Assembly: GCF_003268885.1 (NCBI RefSeq)
Contig: NZ_QLSX01000008.1
Span: forward strand, 147,428 to 211,427
Direction of reading: 5' to 3'
Source of the DNA: Onishia taeanensis
GTDB lineage: Bacteria > Pseudomonadota > Gammaproteobacteria > Pseudomonadales > Halomonadaceae
Length of the DNA: 64,000 nt
The notes below the pieces were generated by a model. That model was given only the letters and a program-made list of their open reading frames with translations, did no database searches and was not told the origin of the DNA. Below, piece by piece: positions 1-11,478 of the stretch. Both the position numbers and the translations under genes were made by a program. The stretch's first letter is position 1. The number at the start of each line of letters is the position of its first letter.

Positions 1-753
1 GCCCATCATCGACTGCACCCGCTTGCCGGCCTCTGAGCCACGGCGATAAATATGGGTGCCGACATGGGTCGAACCGATGAATGACAGCGCCTTGATGTCC
101 GGGTGATCGCAGATCTGGTTGGCCACGTCCGGGCCGCCGTGCACCACGTTGAGCACCCCGGCCGGCACGCCGGCCTCGTGGGCCAGCTCGACCAGGCGCA
201 TGGTCGAAGAGGGATCTTGCTCAGAGGGCTTCAAGACGAAGGTGTTCCCGGTGGCGATGGCCAGCGGGAACATGAAGCAGGGCAGCATGATCGGGAAGTT
301 GAAGGCGGTAATGCCCGCACCCACGCCGAGAGGCTGATTCATGGTGTAGACATCGACTTCGTTGGCGGCATTCTCGGCAAGCTCACCAAGCTGCAGGCTC
401 GGAATCGAGCAGGCATGTTCGACCACTTCCAGGCCGCGACCGACCTCGCCTTCGGCATCCGGCAAGGTCTTGCCGTGCTCCTCGGTGATCAGTTCAGCGA
501 GCTCGGCGGTGTGCTCACGAATCAGTGCCTGGAAGGCGAGCATGATGCGCATGCGTTTGCCCAGCGGCACCTTGCGCCAGGTCTTGAAGGCCGCCTTGGC
601 ACTGGCTACGGCGCGGTCGACCTCGTCGCTTGTGCAGAACGGCACCCGGGCCACCACTTCCTGGGTCGCCGGATTGAGCACGTCGCGCCATTCCCCGCTC
701 TGGGAGGGCACCGGTTGACCGTCGATATAAAGGGAAATCTCACGCACTGACAT
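1..753 (-). CDS. mmsA: CoA-acylating methylmalonate-semialdehyde dehydrogenase (5' part, cut by window edge)
   Basis: The first 251 residues of an aldehyde dehydrogenase superfamily protein are visible; the frame is still open at base 1, so about half of the usual ~500 residues lie outside the window. The ALDH signature FNFP at residues 151-154, the cofactor-pocket segment KPSEQDP at 175-181 and FIGST at 225-229 are present. The stretch GKTLPDAEGEVGRGLEVVEH is typical of the methylmalonate/malonate-semialdehyde subfamily, which makes propionyl-CoA or acetyl-CoA from valine, inositol or beta-alanine breakdown and needs no general base glutamate. The catalytic cysteine lies beyond the edge. The ATG at 751-753 is preceded by an AGGAG site. 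A LysR regulator is divergent, 279 bp away, and probably controls it. Confidence 0.9.
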   Translation of the reverse strand, partial: MSVREISLYIDGQPVPSQSGEWRDVLNPATQEVVARVPFCTSDEVDRAVASAKAAFKTWRKVPLGKRMRIMLAFQALIREHTAELAELITEEHGKTLPDAEGEVGRGLEVVEHACSIPSLQLGELAENAANEVDVYTMNQPLGVGAGITAFNFPIMLPCFMFPLAIATGNTFVLKPSEQDPSSTMRLVELAHEAGVPAGVLNVVHGGPDVANQICDHPDIKALSFIGSTHVGTHIYRRGSEAGKRVQSMMG

Positions 754-965
754 GATGGCGGCTCCTGGGCAGACCTCTGGCGATGGCGACACGGCGCCAC
801 GCGCGGGACAGCCTCTTGTGATTGTGGATGAACTGGCGGAGGTATAGTGCATTAAGCCATGGCACCCCGGCTTCGACTTTATGTGCATATCGACACGGCC
901 AAAGCGTAGGAAGCGGCTAGTTCGAGTGTAGACAGGGGATGAATTGACACACAACGGGCAGCGCA

Positions 966-980
966 GCACATTGCTTGTGC
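966..980. promoter_or_regulatory. Candidate LysR-type binding palindrome
   Basis: GCACA-TTGCT-TGTGC is a perfect 5-bp inverted repeat with a 5-bp centre, 53 bp upstream of the LysR gene and in the divergent mmsA-lysR spacer. Size and place fit a LysR recognition box. A TTGACA hexamer sits at 944-949, but no good -10 box follows it at the right distance. The assignment is inference only. Confidence 0.35.
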
Positions 981-1032
981 ATCCACGCACAACTGACATC
1001 ACTCCCAAGGCAACCAAGAGAGGGCCATTGCA

Positions 1033-2034
1033 ATGCTCGACTGGCAGGACATTCAGGTCTTTCTCGAGGTCGCCCGCAGCGAGCGGCTGACCGATGCGGC
1101 CCGACGCCTGGGGGTCGATCACTCGACACTTTCGCGGCGCACCAAGCGCTTCGAACAGAAGCTCAATACCCAGCTCTTCGAACGCAGCACCCATGGCTAC
1201 CGGCTCACCGAAGCCGGCCATCGCCTGCAGGCCCACGCCGAGGAGATGGCGCGCCACGCCAGCGAGGCGGCCGAAGGCCTGAGTGATCAGGACCGGCAGC
1301 TCAGCGGCCAGGTTCGCCTCGGTGTGACCGAGGGCTTCGGTACCTGGGTCATCGCGCCCTTGCTTGCCGCCTTCGGCGAGCGTCATCCGGCGCTGACGCT
1401 GGATCTGCTAGCGCTGCCACGGGTGGTCAACTTGAGCCGCCACGAGGCCGACCTGGCCATTACCATAGAGCGCCCCAGCAGCGCGGGCCTGGTGATCTCG
1501 CGGCTGTGCGACTACCGGCTGCGGCTCTACGCCAGCCGCGACTATCTGGCTCGCCATGGCCGGCCGACCGGCCGCCATGAGCTCAGTCAGCATCGGCTGA
1601 TCGGCTATATCGATGACCTGATCTTCAGCGATCAGCTCAACTATCTCGAGCCGCTGCTCGACCTCTCCCCGTCCGCCGCCTCGGCGGCGCATCAGGCGCT
1701 CGTTAGTCAGGACCACGAGCGCCATACCCCTCAATTCAGCATTCGCAGCACCAGCGTTACCACCCAGTACAGCGCGGCCGTGCAGGGCGCAGGGCTCGCC
1801 GTATTGCCCTGCTTCATGGCCGAGCAGCATTCAGCCCTTGAAGCGGTGCTGGTGGAGGAAATCGACCTCACCCGCCAATTCTGGATCACCGCCCGTCAGG
1901 AACAACGCCGACTGTCACGGGTCCGTTTAACCTGGGAGTACCTGCGCGAGACCGTCGAGGCCAACCGCGCCTGGCTGATGGGCGAGCCCGACGCTTGCCT
2001 GTCATGTCCCTCAACAGGGGAAAGCGCCGAGTAA
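1033..2034 (+). CDS. LysR-family transcriptional regulator
   Basis: A 333-residue protein with an N-terminal winged helix-turn-helix. Residues 1-60 read as a LysR HTH (LTDAARRLGVDHSTLSRR followed by LNTQLFERSTHGYRLTEAG). A substrate-binding effector domain follows (about 90-300), here with an insertion rich in Ser/Ala/His near residues 215-235 and a C-terminal extension past residue 310. The start is supported by a purine-rich AGAGAGG site. It is transcribed away from mmsA, the usual layout for a LysR regulator and its target, so it probably controls mmsA and genes beyond the window edge. The inducer cannot be read from sequence. Confidence 0.85.
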   Translation: MLDWQDIQVFLEVARSERLTDAARRLGVDHSTLSRRTKRFEQKLNTQLFERSTHGYRLTEAGHRLQAHAEEMARHASEAAEGLSDQDRQLSGQVRLGVTEGFGTWVIAPLLAAFGERHPALTLDLLALPRVVNLSRHEADLAITIERPSSAGLVISRLCDYRLRLYASRDYLARHGRPTGRHELSQHRLIGYIDDLIFSDQLNYLEPLLDLSPSAASAAHQALVSQDHERHTPQFSIRSTSVTTQYSAAVQGAGLAVLPCFMAEQHSALEAVLVEEIDLTRQFWITARQEQRRLSRVRLTWEYLRETVEANRAWLMGEPDACLSCPSTGESAE

Positions 2035-2177
2035 TGGCGGTTTTGCCTGTATGCAGAGTTGTTGATGAAAATTAGCTATCAGCTTCTTGAGTAAAGAAAA
2101 ATTGAAGCCCTCAGGCCCGCCACTAAGCTGTGGTTAAGAACAAACGCAGCGCTAGTAACGAAAGACTATGAGCCCTT

Positions 2178-4464
<2,287 letters not shown>

Positions 4465-4494
4465 TCACCGTCGCTAGCTAGCAAACCGCAATAG

Positions 4495-4533
4495 AAACGC
4501 CCGGGGATGCTCACGCTCCCCGGGCGTTTTCTT
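4495..4533. terminator. Intrinsic terminator between convergent katG and selO
   Basis: A perfect 10-bp GC stem (CGCCCGGGGA/TCCCCGGGCG) with a 9-nt loop is flanked by AAA on the left and TTTTCTT on the right. It serves katG best and may act in both directions. Confidence 0.9.
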
Positions 4534-4586
4534 GTCCGTTCAACGAGCCGCTTATTCCAGAGCCGCTTAACCCAAAGCGCCGCGCC

Positions 4587-6098
4587 TCAGGTACCACAAA
4601 AGGTGCGCAGCACCCGCTCGCTTGGCTGCGGCGGCTGGGTGTAATCGAGCTCGCCCTCGAGCTCCTCGAAGGGGTGGGTCACGGCGGCCAGCAACGCTTC
4701 GAAGGGAGCGAAGTCGTCCTTGTCGTCGGCCGCCTTCAAGGCCTGCTCGACGAAGTGGTTGCGGGGAATCACGGCCGGGTTGGTGGCACGCAGCCGCGTG
4801 GCGATGGTTGCAGCGTCGGCGTCTTCTCGGGTCAGGCGCTCGCGCCAGCGCGAAAGCCAGGCGCTGATCGCCTCGGGCGTGTCGAAGAGCGACACCAGCC
4901 GCGACTCGCCGCCATGCTTGTCATCACCCTTACCGTGATTCTCACCTTGATCCTCTAGGGCATCGGCCAGGGTGCGGAAGGTCAGGGTATAGTCGGCATG
5001 CCCGGCCTGCATGGCGTCCAGCAGCTCCTGAGCAAGGGCTTCGTCGCCGGCCTCGACACGCTCCAGGCCCAGCTTGGCACGCTTGATCGCGCCGTAGCTC
5101 GCTTCGAAGTGCTCGGGAAAGGCCTCGATGGCGTCGGTGGCCAGGGCAATGGCCCGGTCGTGATCATCATCGAGCAGCGACAGCAGCGTCTCGGCGAAGC
5201 GCGCCAGGTTCCACTGCGCACTGTGGGGCTGATTGGCAAAGGCATAGCGACCCCGCTCATCGATGGAGCTGAACACCGTGCGCGGATCATAGGCATCCAT
5301 GAAGGCACAGGGGCCATAGTCCAGAGTCTCGCCGGAGATCGTCGAGTTGTCGGTATTCATCACCCCGTGGATAAAGCCCACGCCCATCCAGCGGGCCACC
5401 AGTTCGGCCTGGCGGGCTATCACCGCCTCGAGCAGGGCCAGGTAGCGTGCGCCGCCGCTCAGCGGCTCGAGATGCGGGTAGTGGCGCTCGATGGCCATGT
5501 CGGCCAGCAGTTGGATCGCCTCGACATCCTTGCGGACGGCGAAATATTGGAAGGTCCCCACTCGCAGGTGGCTCGACGCCACTCGCGTCAGCACCGCGCC
5601 GGGCTCGGCCAGGCGGCGCACGATGCGCTCGCCGGTGGTCACCGCGGCCAGCGCCCGGGTGGTGGGAATCCCCAGCGCATGCATGGCCTCGCTGACCAGG
5701 TATTCGCGCAGCACCGGGCCCAATGGCGCGCGGCCATCACCGCCGCGCGAGAAAGGCGTGCGCCCGGCGCCCTTGAGCTGCAGCTCGCGAATCTGGCCGT
5801 CGCGATTGATGACCTCACCCAGCAGCAGCGCCCGGCCATCGCCGAGCTTGGGCACGAAGTTGCCGAACTGATGGCCGGCATAGGCCATCGCCAGAGGCTC
5901 ACTGCCGGCAGGCGGCGCATTGCCGGAGAGCGCCTCGGCGGCCTCGGTCGCATCGAAGGCGGCCGCCTCGAAGCCAAGCTCTTCGGCGAGGGCGTGATTG
6001 AACGCCACCAGCCGCGGATTCGCCACCCGGGTCGGGGCGCACTCGGCGCTCATGCGTGACGGCAGGTGCGCGTAGCGCAGGGAAAAACTCGGGAACAT
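4587..6098 (-). CDS. selO: Protein adenylyltransferase SelO (YdiU/UPF0061 family)
   Basis: A 503-residue pseudokinase-fold enzyme that transfers AMP from ATP to protein hydroxyl groups; family members protect against oxidative stress. Family blocks are clear: YAGHQFGNFVPKLGDGRA near residues 73-90, LQLKGAGRTPFSRGGDG at 107-123, and HGVMNTDN near 245, the loop with the metal-binding Asn/Asp. The protein ends in FCGT, with cysteine where eukaryotic SelO has selenocysteine and where the E. coli enzyme forms a redox disulfide. The ATG is preceded by GGAGGAGG. It is convergent with katG across a shared terminator, a sensible partner for redox defence. Confidence 0.95.
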   Translation of the reverse strand: MFPSFSLRYAHLPSRMSAECAPTRVANPRLVAFNHALAEELGFEAAAFDATEAAEALSGNAPPAGSEPLAMAYAGHQFGNFVPKLGDGRALLLGEVINRDGQIRELQLKGAGRTPFSRGGDGRAPLGPVLREYLVSEAMHALGIPTTRALAAVTTGERIVRRLAEPGAVLTRVASSHLRVGTFQYFAVRKDVEAIQLLADMAIERHYPHLEPLSGGARYLALLEAVIARQAELVARWMGVGFIHGVMNTDNSTISGETLDYGPCAFMDAYDPRTVFSSIDERGRYAFANQPHSAQWNLARFAETLLSLLDDDHDRAIALATDAIEAFPEHFEASYGAIKRAKLGLERVEAGDEALAQELLDAMQAGHADYTLTFRTLADALEDQGENHGKGDDKHGGESRLVSLFDTPEAISAWLSRWRERLTREDADAATIATRLRATNPAVIPRNHFVEQALKAADDKDDFAPFEALLAAVTHPFEELEGELDYTQPPQPSERVLRTFCGT

Positions 6099-6168
6099 GA
6101 CGCCTCCTCCAAATCGGGCTCACCCACCCTACAGGGACAGGCAAATGCGGCCAACATTCCCTGCCTTT

Positions 6169-6855
6169 CTATACGGGCTCGTCGGCATCCTTGATACCGA
6201 AATCCTTCACACTGGCGATCAGGTCGCTGAAGCGCTCGCCCTGAATCAGCACATGATCCCGCAGTGCCTGTTCTGCCCGGACGGCATCACCGGCCTCGAT
6301 GGCCGCGATGATCTCACGATGCTCGCTCAGCGAGTTGCTCATGCGATGGCGGACCTGTAACTGCAGTCGCCGATAAGGCTTCAGTCGCAGCTTGAGCTGA
6401 CGGGCCTCCGCGGCCAGGAAGGCATTGTGGCTCGCCGCGTAGATCGTGTGATGGAAGACCTCGTTCTCGTAGTAATACTCATCGGGATCTCCGCCTGCCG
6501 AGGCGGCCTCACAGCGCTCAAGCGCCTGATGCAGGTCGGACAGCTCACCGGGCGTGATGCGCCGCGTGGCCAGGCGTCCGCACATGCCCTCGAGTTCAGC
6601 CATGACCTCGAACATCTCGATCAGTTGCTCGATGCTCACCTTGGCCACGAAGGTGCCCTTCTTCGGCGAGACCGTTACCAACCCACTGGCCACCAGTTGC
6701 TGGATGGCTTCACGCACCGGCGTGCGGGATACCTCGAACTCATTGCCCAAAACTTCCGGATCGAGACGCTCACCGGGGACCCGTCGACCATTGATGATGT
6801 CGTCCTCCAGCGAATCCTTGAGCCGCTGAGCATTCGATCGCTTGGTGCCCGCCAT
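6169..6855 (-). CDS. matR: GntR-family (FadR/FCD type) regulator, probable malonate repressor
   Basis: A 228-residue regulator. Residues 8-75 form a GntR winged helix (EVSRTPVREAIQQLVASGLV, then SPKKGTFVAKVS). Residues ~80-215 form an all-helical FCD effector domain with the metal- or ligand-binding Asp/His pattern (NEVFHHTIYAASHN, SEHREIIAAIEAGD). AAGGGGG precedes the ATG. It is divergent from the TRAP-matA-matB operon, the same arrangement as MatR in rhizobial mat clusters, so it probably represses that operon and releases it on malonate or malonyl-CoA. The role is inferred from context. Confidence 0.87.
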   Translation of the reverse strand: MAGTKRSNAQRLKDSLEDDIINGRRVPGERLDPEVLGNEFEVSRTPVREAIQQLVASGLVTVSPKKGTFVAKVSIEQLIEMFEVMAELEGMCGRLATRRITPGELSDLHQALERCEAASAGGDPDEYYYENEVFHHTIYAASHNAFLAAEARQLKLRLKPYRRLQLQVRHRMSNSLSEHREIIAAIEAGDAVRAEQALRDHVLIQGERFSDLIASVKDFGIKDADEPV

Positions 6856-6919
6856 ATTTTCCCCCTTGCCCGATCAATCGCTTGCGTCACCGCATCGACC
6901 ATGGTCTAGCGTCATTTAA

Positions 6920-6948
6920 TTGACACAAATATCCCAGAAGCCTATTCA
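6920..6948 (+). promoter_or_regulatory. Candidate promoter of the malonate operon
   Basis: TTGACA at 6920-6925 matches the -35 consensus exactly. After a 17-bp spacer TATTCA at 6943-6948 is a weak -10. The palindrome at 6956-6970 would then cover the transcription start, suitable for repression. Confidence 0.4.
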
Positions 6949-6955
6949 AGTATAC

Positions 6956-6970
6956 ATCATCGTCGATGAT
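6956..6970. promoter_or_regulatory. Candidate MatR operator
   Basis: ATCATCG-T-CGATGAT is a perfect 7-bp inverted repeat with a single central base, in the 157-bp spacer between divergent matR and matP and just downstream of the candidate promoter. Palindromes of this size are normal for FCD-type GntR regulators. Binding is inferred. Confidence 0.5.
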
Positions 6971-7012
6971 AAACATTTCACAAGAATAATAGACCGATGG
7001 AGTCACGCCACT

Positions 7013-8029
7013 ATGACACGCCCGATGACACACCAGCTCACCTCCACCGCCGCCATCGCGGCCGCCACCCTGACCCTTGCCTTTTCAAGCGTTGCCTCGG
7101 CAGAAACCGTGCTGCGCGCCTCGCACCAGTTCCCTGGTGGACAGGGCGATGTTCGAGACGAAATGGTGCAGTTGATGGCCAAGGAAGTCGCCGCAGCCGA
7201 CGTTGATCTCGCCATCCAGGTCTATCCAGGCCAATCCCTGTTCAAGGCCAAGGAACAGTGGAGCGCCCTGGCGCGTGGCCGCCTGGACATGACATCGCTG
7301 CCGCTTGACTACGCCAGTGGCCGTCACCCGGAGTTCTCGGCAACTTTGATGCCGGGGCTGGTGCGCAATCACGAACGTGCCCAGCGGCTCAACGATTCCG
7401 AGTTCATGACCATGATCAAGGACGTGATTCATGAAGGCGGCGCCCGCGTGCTGGCCGACGCCTGGCTGGCCGGGGGCTTTGCCTCGAACAAGCGCTGTAT
7501 CACCTCGCCGGAAACGGTCGAGGGCCAGACCCTGCGCGCCGCCGGCCCGGCGTTCGATGAAATGCTGGCCAGCGCCGGCGCTTCTATCACCTCGATGCCG
7601 TCCTCGGATATCTACACCGCCATGCAAACCGGGGTGCTCGACGGCGCCAACACGTCGTCCGGCTCGTTCGTGTCATATCGCATCTACGAGCAGGTGTCTT
7701 GCCTGACAGCGCCCGGTGAAAACGCGCTGTGGTTCATGTATGAACCGGTCCTGATTTCAGAACAGAGCTGGAACAAGCTCGACGAAGCGCAGCAGCAGGC
7801 GTTGGTCGAGGCCGGTCAGAAGGCAGAAGAGTACTTCGCCGGTGAAGCCGCGGCACTGGATCAGAAGATGATCGACGAGTTCAAGGCCAATGGCGTCGAG
7901 GTAGTCAGCATGTCTGAAGAGGACTACCAGGCCTGGCTGGATATCGCCCAGCAGAGCTCCTACAAGACCTTCGCCGAGAACGTGCCCAACGGCCAGGCCC
8001 TGATTGATGCGGCACTCGCCGTGGAGTGA
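7013..8029 (+). CDS. matP: TRAP transporter substrate-binding protein (DctP family), probable malonate binder
   Basis: A 338-residue periplasmic binding protein. The chosen ATG gives a Sec signal peptide ending SVASA near residue 30, followed by the mature start ETVLRASHQFPGG; a GGAG site lies 10 bp before it. The DctP fold has the family segment ending in GVLDGANTSSGSF, and the Arg residue typical of carboxylate recognition sits in the LRAAGPAFDEML region. With the membrane subunits downstream it forms a sodium-driven tripartite carboxylate importer. Because the next genes activate and decarboxylate malonate, the ligand is most likely malonate. The longer open frame from 6920 lacks a leader-like N-terminus and was not used. 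Confidence 0.92.
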   Translation: MTRPMTHQLTSTAAIAAATLTLAFSSVASAETVLRASHQFPGGQGDVRDEMVQLMAKEVAAADVDLAIQVYPGQSLFKAKEQWSALARGRLDMTSLPLDYASGRHPEFSATLMPGLVRNHERAQRLNDSEFMTMIKDVIHEGGARVLADAWLAGGFASNKRCITSPETVEGQTLRAAGPAFDEMLASAGASITSMPSSDIYTAMQTGVLDGANTSSGSFVSYRIYEQVSCLTAPGENALWFMYEPVLISEQSWNKLDEAQQQALVEAGQKAEEYFAGEAAALDQKMIDEFKANGVEVVSMSEEDYQAWLDIAQQSSYKTFAENVPNGQALIDAALAVE

Positions 8030-8089
8030 CACCACCTCCGCTACCTGTGACATCAATGCCGATGACCGCCTGACGGTTCAAGGCTTGCC

Positions 8090-8113
8090 GGGCCGCCCTG
8101 CATGAGGCGGCCC
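8090..8113 (+). promoter_or_regulatory. Intercistronic hairpin between TRAP subunit genes
   Basis: GGGCCGCC/GGCGGCCC is an 8-bp perfect stem with an 8-nt loop between matP and matQ, without a strong T-run. Such structures often protect or partly terminate the binding-protein message, giving more MatP than membrane subunits. Confidence 0.55.
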
Positions 8114-8137
8114 TCCTTCACACTATCCGGAGGGCAT

Positions 8138-8659
8138 ATGGAGCACTTCTCTCGCCGCGAGCTCTCGACCCCCGTCAAGATCATCGGCATCTATACACAC
8201 GTCATGGATCGCCTGTCGCGCGCCATGGCCTACCTGGCCGCGGCCATGCTGATGGCCGGCGTGCTGGCCATTTGTCACATGATCTTCGTGCGTACCATCC
8301 TGGGCATGAGTTCCACTTGGCAGACCGAATTCACCATCTACATCGTCAGCGGCGCGATGTTGATGGGCAGTTCCTATGTACTGATGACGGGCGGCCATGT
8401 GGCGGTCACCCTGCTGCCTGACATGATCGGCGGGCTGCCCCGCAAGATCATGCGCCTGGTGTCATCCCTGGTCGGAATCGGCTTCTGCGCCGCCCTGGCC
8501 TATGCCGCCTGGCTCTATGTGGCCGAGGCCTACCACCAGCAGTGGACCACCGGCTCGGTATGGAACCCACTTCTATGGCCGGCACTGGTGCCGATGGCGC
8601 TCGGGTCCACCCTGCTGACACTGCAATACGTCGCCGAAACCCTGCGTAAGGAGCCTTGA
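8138..8659 (+). CDS. matQ: TRAP transporter small membrane subunit (DctQ family)
   Basis: A 173-residue inner-membrane protein with four hydrophobic helices, at about residues 25-45, 60-80, 100-120 and 140-160 (for example AMAYLAAAMLMAGVLAI and the WNPLLWPALVPMALGSTLLT segment). The conserved DctQ feature of a W-x-x-E pair is present in STWQTEFTIYIV. The ATG at 8138 has a GGAGGG site just upstream; the longer frame from 8102 would run through the intercistronic hairpin. It pairs with the large subunit MatM, whose start lies 2 bp after the matQ stop. Confidence 0.9.
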   Translation: MEHFSRRELSTPVKIIGIYTHVMDRLSRAMAYLAAAMLMAGVLAICHMIFVRTILGMSSTWQTEFTIYIVSGAMLMGSSYVLMTGGHVAVTLLPDMIGGLPRKIMRLVSSLVGIGFCAALAYAAWLYVAEAYHQQWTTGSVWNPLLWPALVPMALGSTLLTLQYVAETLRKEP

Positions 8660-8661
8660 CC

Positions 8662-10002
8662 ATGGACCCGATTACCGCCGGCATTGCCGTGGCCGTGGGG
8701 CTGCTTGTATTGATGGCCATCGGCACCCCGATCGCCTTCGCCCTGGGCGCCGTGTCGCTGATTGCCCTGGTGGCCGACCGCGGCATGAGCGAGCTGACCT
8801 ACTTCGGCGAGACCTTCTTCGACCGCATCGCCGAGTTCGGCTTCGTGGCGATTCCAATGTTCATCCTGATGGGCGCGGCCGTGGCCTCGTCACCCACTGG
8901 TCGCGACCTCTATCGCTCGCTGGATCTGTGGCTCGGACGCCTGCCCGGTGGTCTCGCGATCTCCAACATCGGCGCCTGCTCGATCTTCGCCGCCCTCTCA
9001 GGCTCCTCTCCCGCCACCTGTGCCGCCATCGGCAAGATGGGCATCCCCGAAATGCGCAAGCGCGGCTACCCGGATGGCGTGGCCGCCGGCTGCATCGCCG
9101 CTGGCGGCACGTTGGGCATCCTGATTCCTCCCTCGGTGACCATGATCGTCTACGGCATTGCCACCGAAACCTCGATCGGACGCCTGTTCATCGCCGGTGC
9201 GATCCCAGGGCTGATGCTAGCCGGTCTGTTTATGGTCTGGACGCTGATCGCCTGCAAGTTGGCAGGAGGCTATGACACCCCGATGGTCACGGCCACCGAC
9301 AAGATGAAGGAAACGATCAAGGCCAACGTCGACAGCAACCTAAAGGCGCTGGTGCGAGTGCTGCCATTCCTGGCGGTGGTGGCCGGCATCCTGTTCGCGC
9401 TATACGGCGGTCTGGCCACGCCTTCGGAGGCGGCCGGGGCCGGTGCCTTCCTGTGCCTGGCGCTAGCGATCATCGTCTATCGCATGTGGCACGTCGCTCC
9501 GATCAAGCTGATCATGCGCGACTCCCTGCGCGAGAGCGTGATGATCATGCTGATCATCGCCGCCGCCGAGGTCTTCGCCTATGCACTGTCATCGTTGTTC
9601 ATCACCCAGACAGTGGCGGCCACCATCGCCGATCTGGAGGTCAACCGCTGGGTGCTGATGGGCATCATCAATCTGTTCCTGCTGGTGGCCGGCTTCTTCC
9701 TGCCGCCGGTAGCAGTGATCGTGATGACAGCACCGATCCTGCTACCGATCATCCTGGCCGCTGACTTCGATCCCTACTGGTTCGCCGTCATCCTGACCAT
9801 CAACCTGGAGATCGGCCTGATCACGCCGCCAGTGGGCCTCAACCTGTTCATCATCAACAGCATCGCCCCGGACATCTCACTGCGTGACGTGCTGATGGGC
9901 AGCCTGCCCTATGCCTTGTGCATGGTGCTGGGCATCGTGGTGCTGTGCTTCTTCCCGGGCATTGTGACTTGGCTACCCAACCTGATCATGGGCCAGCCCT
10001 GA
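8662..10002 (+). CDS. matM: TRAP transporter large membrane subunit (DctM family)
   Basis: A 446-residue permease with about 12 hydrophobic segments. Two pseudo-repeats each carry a re-entrant hairpin motif: LSGSSPATCAAIGKMGIPEM near residues 110-130 with GGTLGILIPPSVTMIVYG just after, and LEIGLITPPVGLNLFIINS in the second half. These Pro-Pro hairpins bind sodium and substrate in DctM proteins. The ATG at 8662 is used because AAGGAG lies 8 bp upstream; a TTG at 8656 is too close. It forms the membrane part of the malonate TRAP system. Confidence 0.93.
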   Translation: MDPITAGIAVAVGLLVLMAIGTPIAFALGAVSLIALVADRGMSELTYFGETFFDRIAEFGFVAIPMFILMGAAVASSPTGRDLYRSLDLWLGRLPGGLAISNIGACSIFAALSGSSPATCAAIGKMGIPEMRKRGYPDGVAAGCIAAGGTLGILIPPSVTMIVYGIATETSIGRLFIAGAIPGLMLAGLFMVWTLIACKLAGGYDTPMVTATDKMKETIKANVDSNLKALVRVLPFLAVVAGILFALYGGLATPSEAAGAGAFLCLALAIIVYRMWHVAPIKLIMRDSLRESVMIMLIIAAAEVFAYALSSLFITQTVAATIADLEVNRWVLMGIINLFLLVAGFFLPPVAVIVMTAPILLPIILAADFDPYWFAVILTINLEIGLITPPVGLNLFIINSIAPDISLRDVLMGSLPYALCMVLGIVVLCFFPGIVTWLPNLIMGQP

Positions 10003-10116
10003 CCATGCGCCAGCTGATCATGCGCCAGCATTGCACTTGCACCCGGACGCCGACGCGCCCTTGTCATTGTCCTTATCTTTGTCTTTGGACCTGGGCTCAC
10101 CAATGAGGGATCAATA

Positions 10117-11478
10117 ATGAATATGAGCTTCCTGCAGGAGCTGTTCAGCAACATCACTCAGCGCGATGTACTGCTCAGGCGCCGAGAAGATGAGCGCTCT
10201 CCCGTCGATCACGCCATGCTGATCAAGGCCTGTCAGGCGCTGCTCGAAAGTGACGGCGAGGCCTCGAGCATCACCTTGGCGAGCCAGACCCTGGCGATCT
10301 ATGCCCGCCTTGACGACGACCAGAAACGGCAGTTCTTCATGGGGCTGGCCGACGATTTCGCCGCCGACCCCGAGGGGATCGATGCCGCTTACGCGGCCTA
10401 CCGCGAGACCCGCGACAACCTCACGCAGCAGCACCTGTTCGATGTCTGCGAGCCCCGTCGCCAGGAACTGCTGCGCCGGCTCAACCTGCCAAGCGGCGGC
10501 ACGCATGAGCTGGTGCACATGCGCGAGGATCTGCTGGCGATGCTCGGCGAACACCCCGATCTCAAGGCCATCGATGCAGACTTCGCCCACCTATTCGCCT
10601 CCTGGTTCAATCGCGGCTTCCTGGTGCTCAAGCGTATCGACTGGAACACGCCGGCGGTGATCCTCGAGAAGATCATCCGCTACGAGGCGGTGCATGAGAT
10701 CCACGACTGGAACGACCTGCGCCGGCGCCTCGATGCCCGCGACCGGCGCTGCTTCGCCTTCTTCCATCCGGCGATCGGCGACGAGCCGCTGATCTTCGTC
10801 GAAGTGGCCCTGCACAAGGGACTGCCCGACCAGATCCAGGCGATCCTCGATCCCGCCACCTACGACATCGAGGACCCGGAGGCCGCCGACACCGCCGCCT
10901 TCTTCGGTATCAGCAACTGCCAGACCGGGCTGCGCGGCATCTCCTTCGGCAATTTCCTGATCAAGCAGGTGGTGCAAGAACTCAAGCAGGAACTGCCCCA
11001 TCTCAAGCACTTCGTCACCCTGTCGCCGGTGCCGGGCTTTCGCAAGTGGCTGGAGACCGTGTTGCAAGACGCAGGCGACGGCCTCGACGAGGACGCAAAG
11101 GCGGCGCTTGAGCACCTCAATGCGCCCGACTGGGCCAGCGACCCTGAACAATCACAGCGGCTCAAGGAACTCATCAAACCGCTGGCGGCGCATTACCTGC
11201 TCAAGGAAAAGAATGCCAAGGCATTGCCGCTCAATCCCGTAGCCCGCTTTCACCTGGGCAACGGCGCCCAACTGCATCGCATCAACTGGCTGGGCGACAC
11301 CTCGGGCAAGGGACTCCATCAGGCCGCCGGGCTGATGGTCAATTACCTCTATGTGCTCGAAGACATCGAACGCAATCACGAGAAATACACCACCCACGGC
11401 ACGATCGCCTGCTCGTCGGCCGTGCGCGACCTGGACCGACGTGCCCGCAAACTGCTCAAGGGAGAACCAACAAAATGA
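10117..11478 (+). CDS. matA: Malonyl-CoA decarboxylase
   Basis: A 453-residue enzyme that converts malonyl-CoA to acetyl-CoA and carbon dioxide. The N-terminal half is the helical MCD domain. The C-terminal half has the acetyltransferase-like catalytic fold with family blocks CFAFFHPAIGDEPLIFVEVA, GISNCQTGLRGISFGNFLIK and FVTLSPVPGFRKWLE. The last holds the conserved Ser next to the catalytic region, and the conserved His lies in the FHLGNGAQLHRINWLGD segment. The start is supported by GAGGGATC upstream; a second in-frame ATG lies two codons on. The stop overlaps the matB start by four bases (ATGA), so the two genes are translationally coupled. Confidence 0.93.
   Translation: MNMSFLQELFSNITQRDVLLRRREDERSPVDHAMLIKACQALLESDGEASSITLASQTLAIYARLDDDQKRQFFMGLADDFAADPEGIDAAYAAYRETRDNLTQQHLFDVCEPRRQELLRRLNLPSGGTHELVHMREDLLAMLGEHPDLKAIDADFAHLFASWFNRGFLVLKRIDWNTPAVILEKIIRYEAVHEIHDWNDLRRRLDARDRRCFAFFHPAIGDEPLIFVEVALHKGLPDQIQAILDPATYDIEDPEAADTAAFFGISNCQTGLRGISFGNFLIKQVVQELKQELPHLKHFVTLSPVPGFRKWLETVLQDAGDGLDEDAKAALEHLNAPDWASDPEQSQRLKELIKPLAAHYLLKEKNAKALPLNPVARFHLGNGAQLHRINWLGDTSGKGLHQAAGLMVNYLYVLEDIERNHEKYTTHGTIACSSAVRDLDRRARKLLKGEPTK

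Noticed and set aside
10003..10116. Direct repeat ATGCGCCAGC in the matM-matA spacer
   Set aside because: Two copies only, 15 bp apart, in ordinary spacer sequence; no regulatory design visible.
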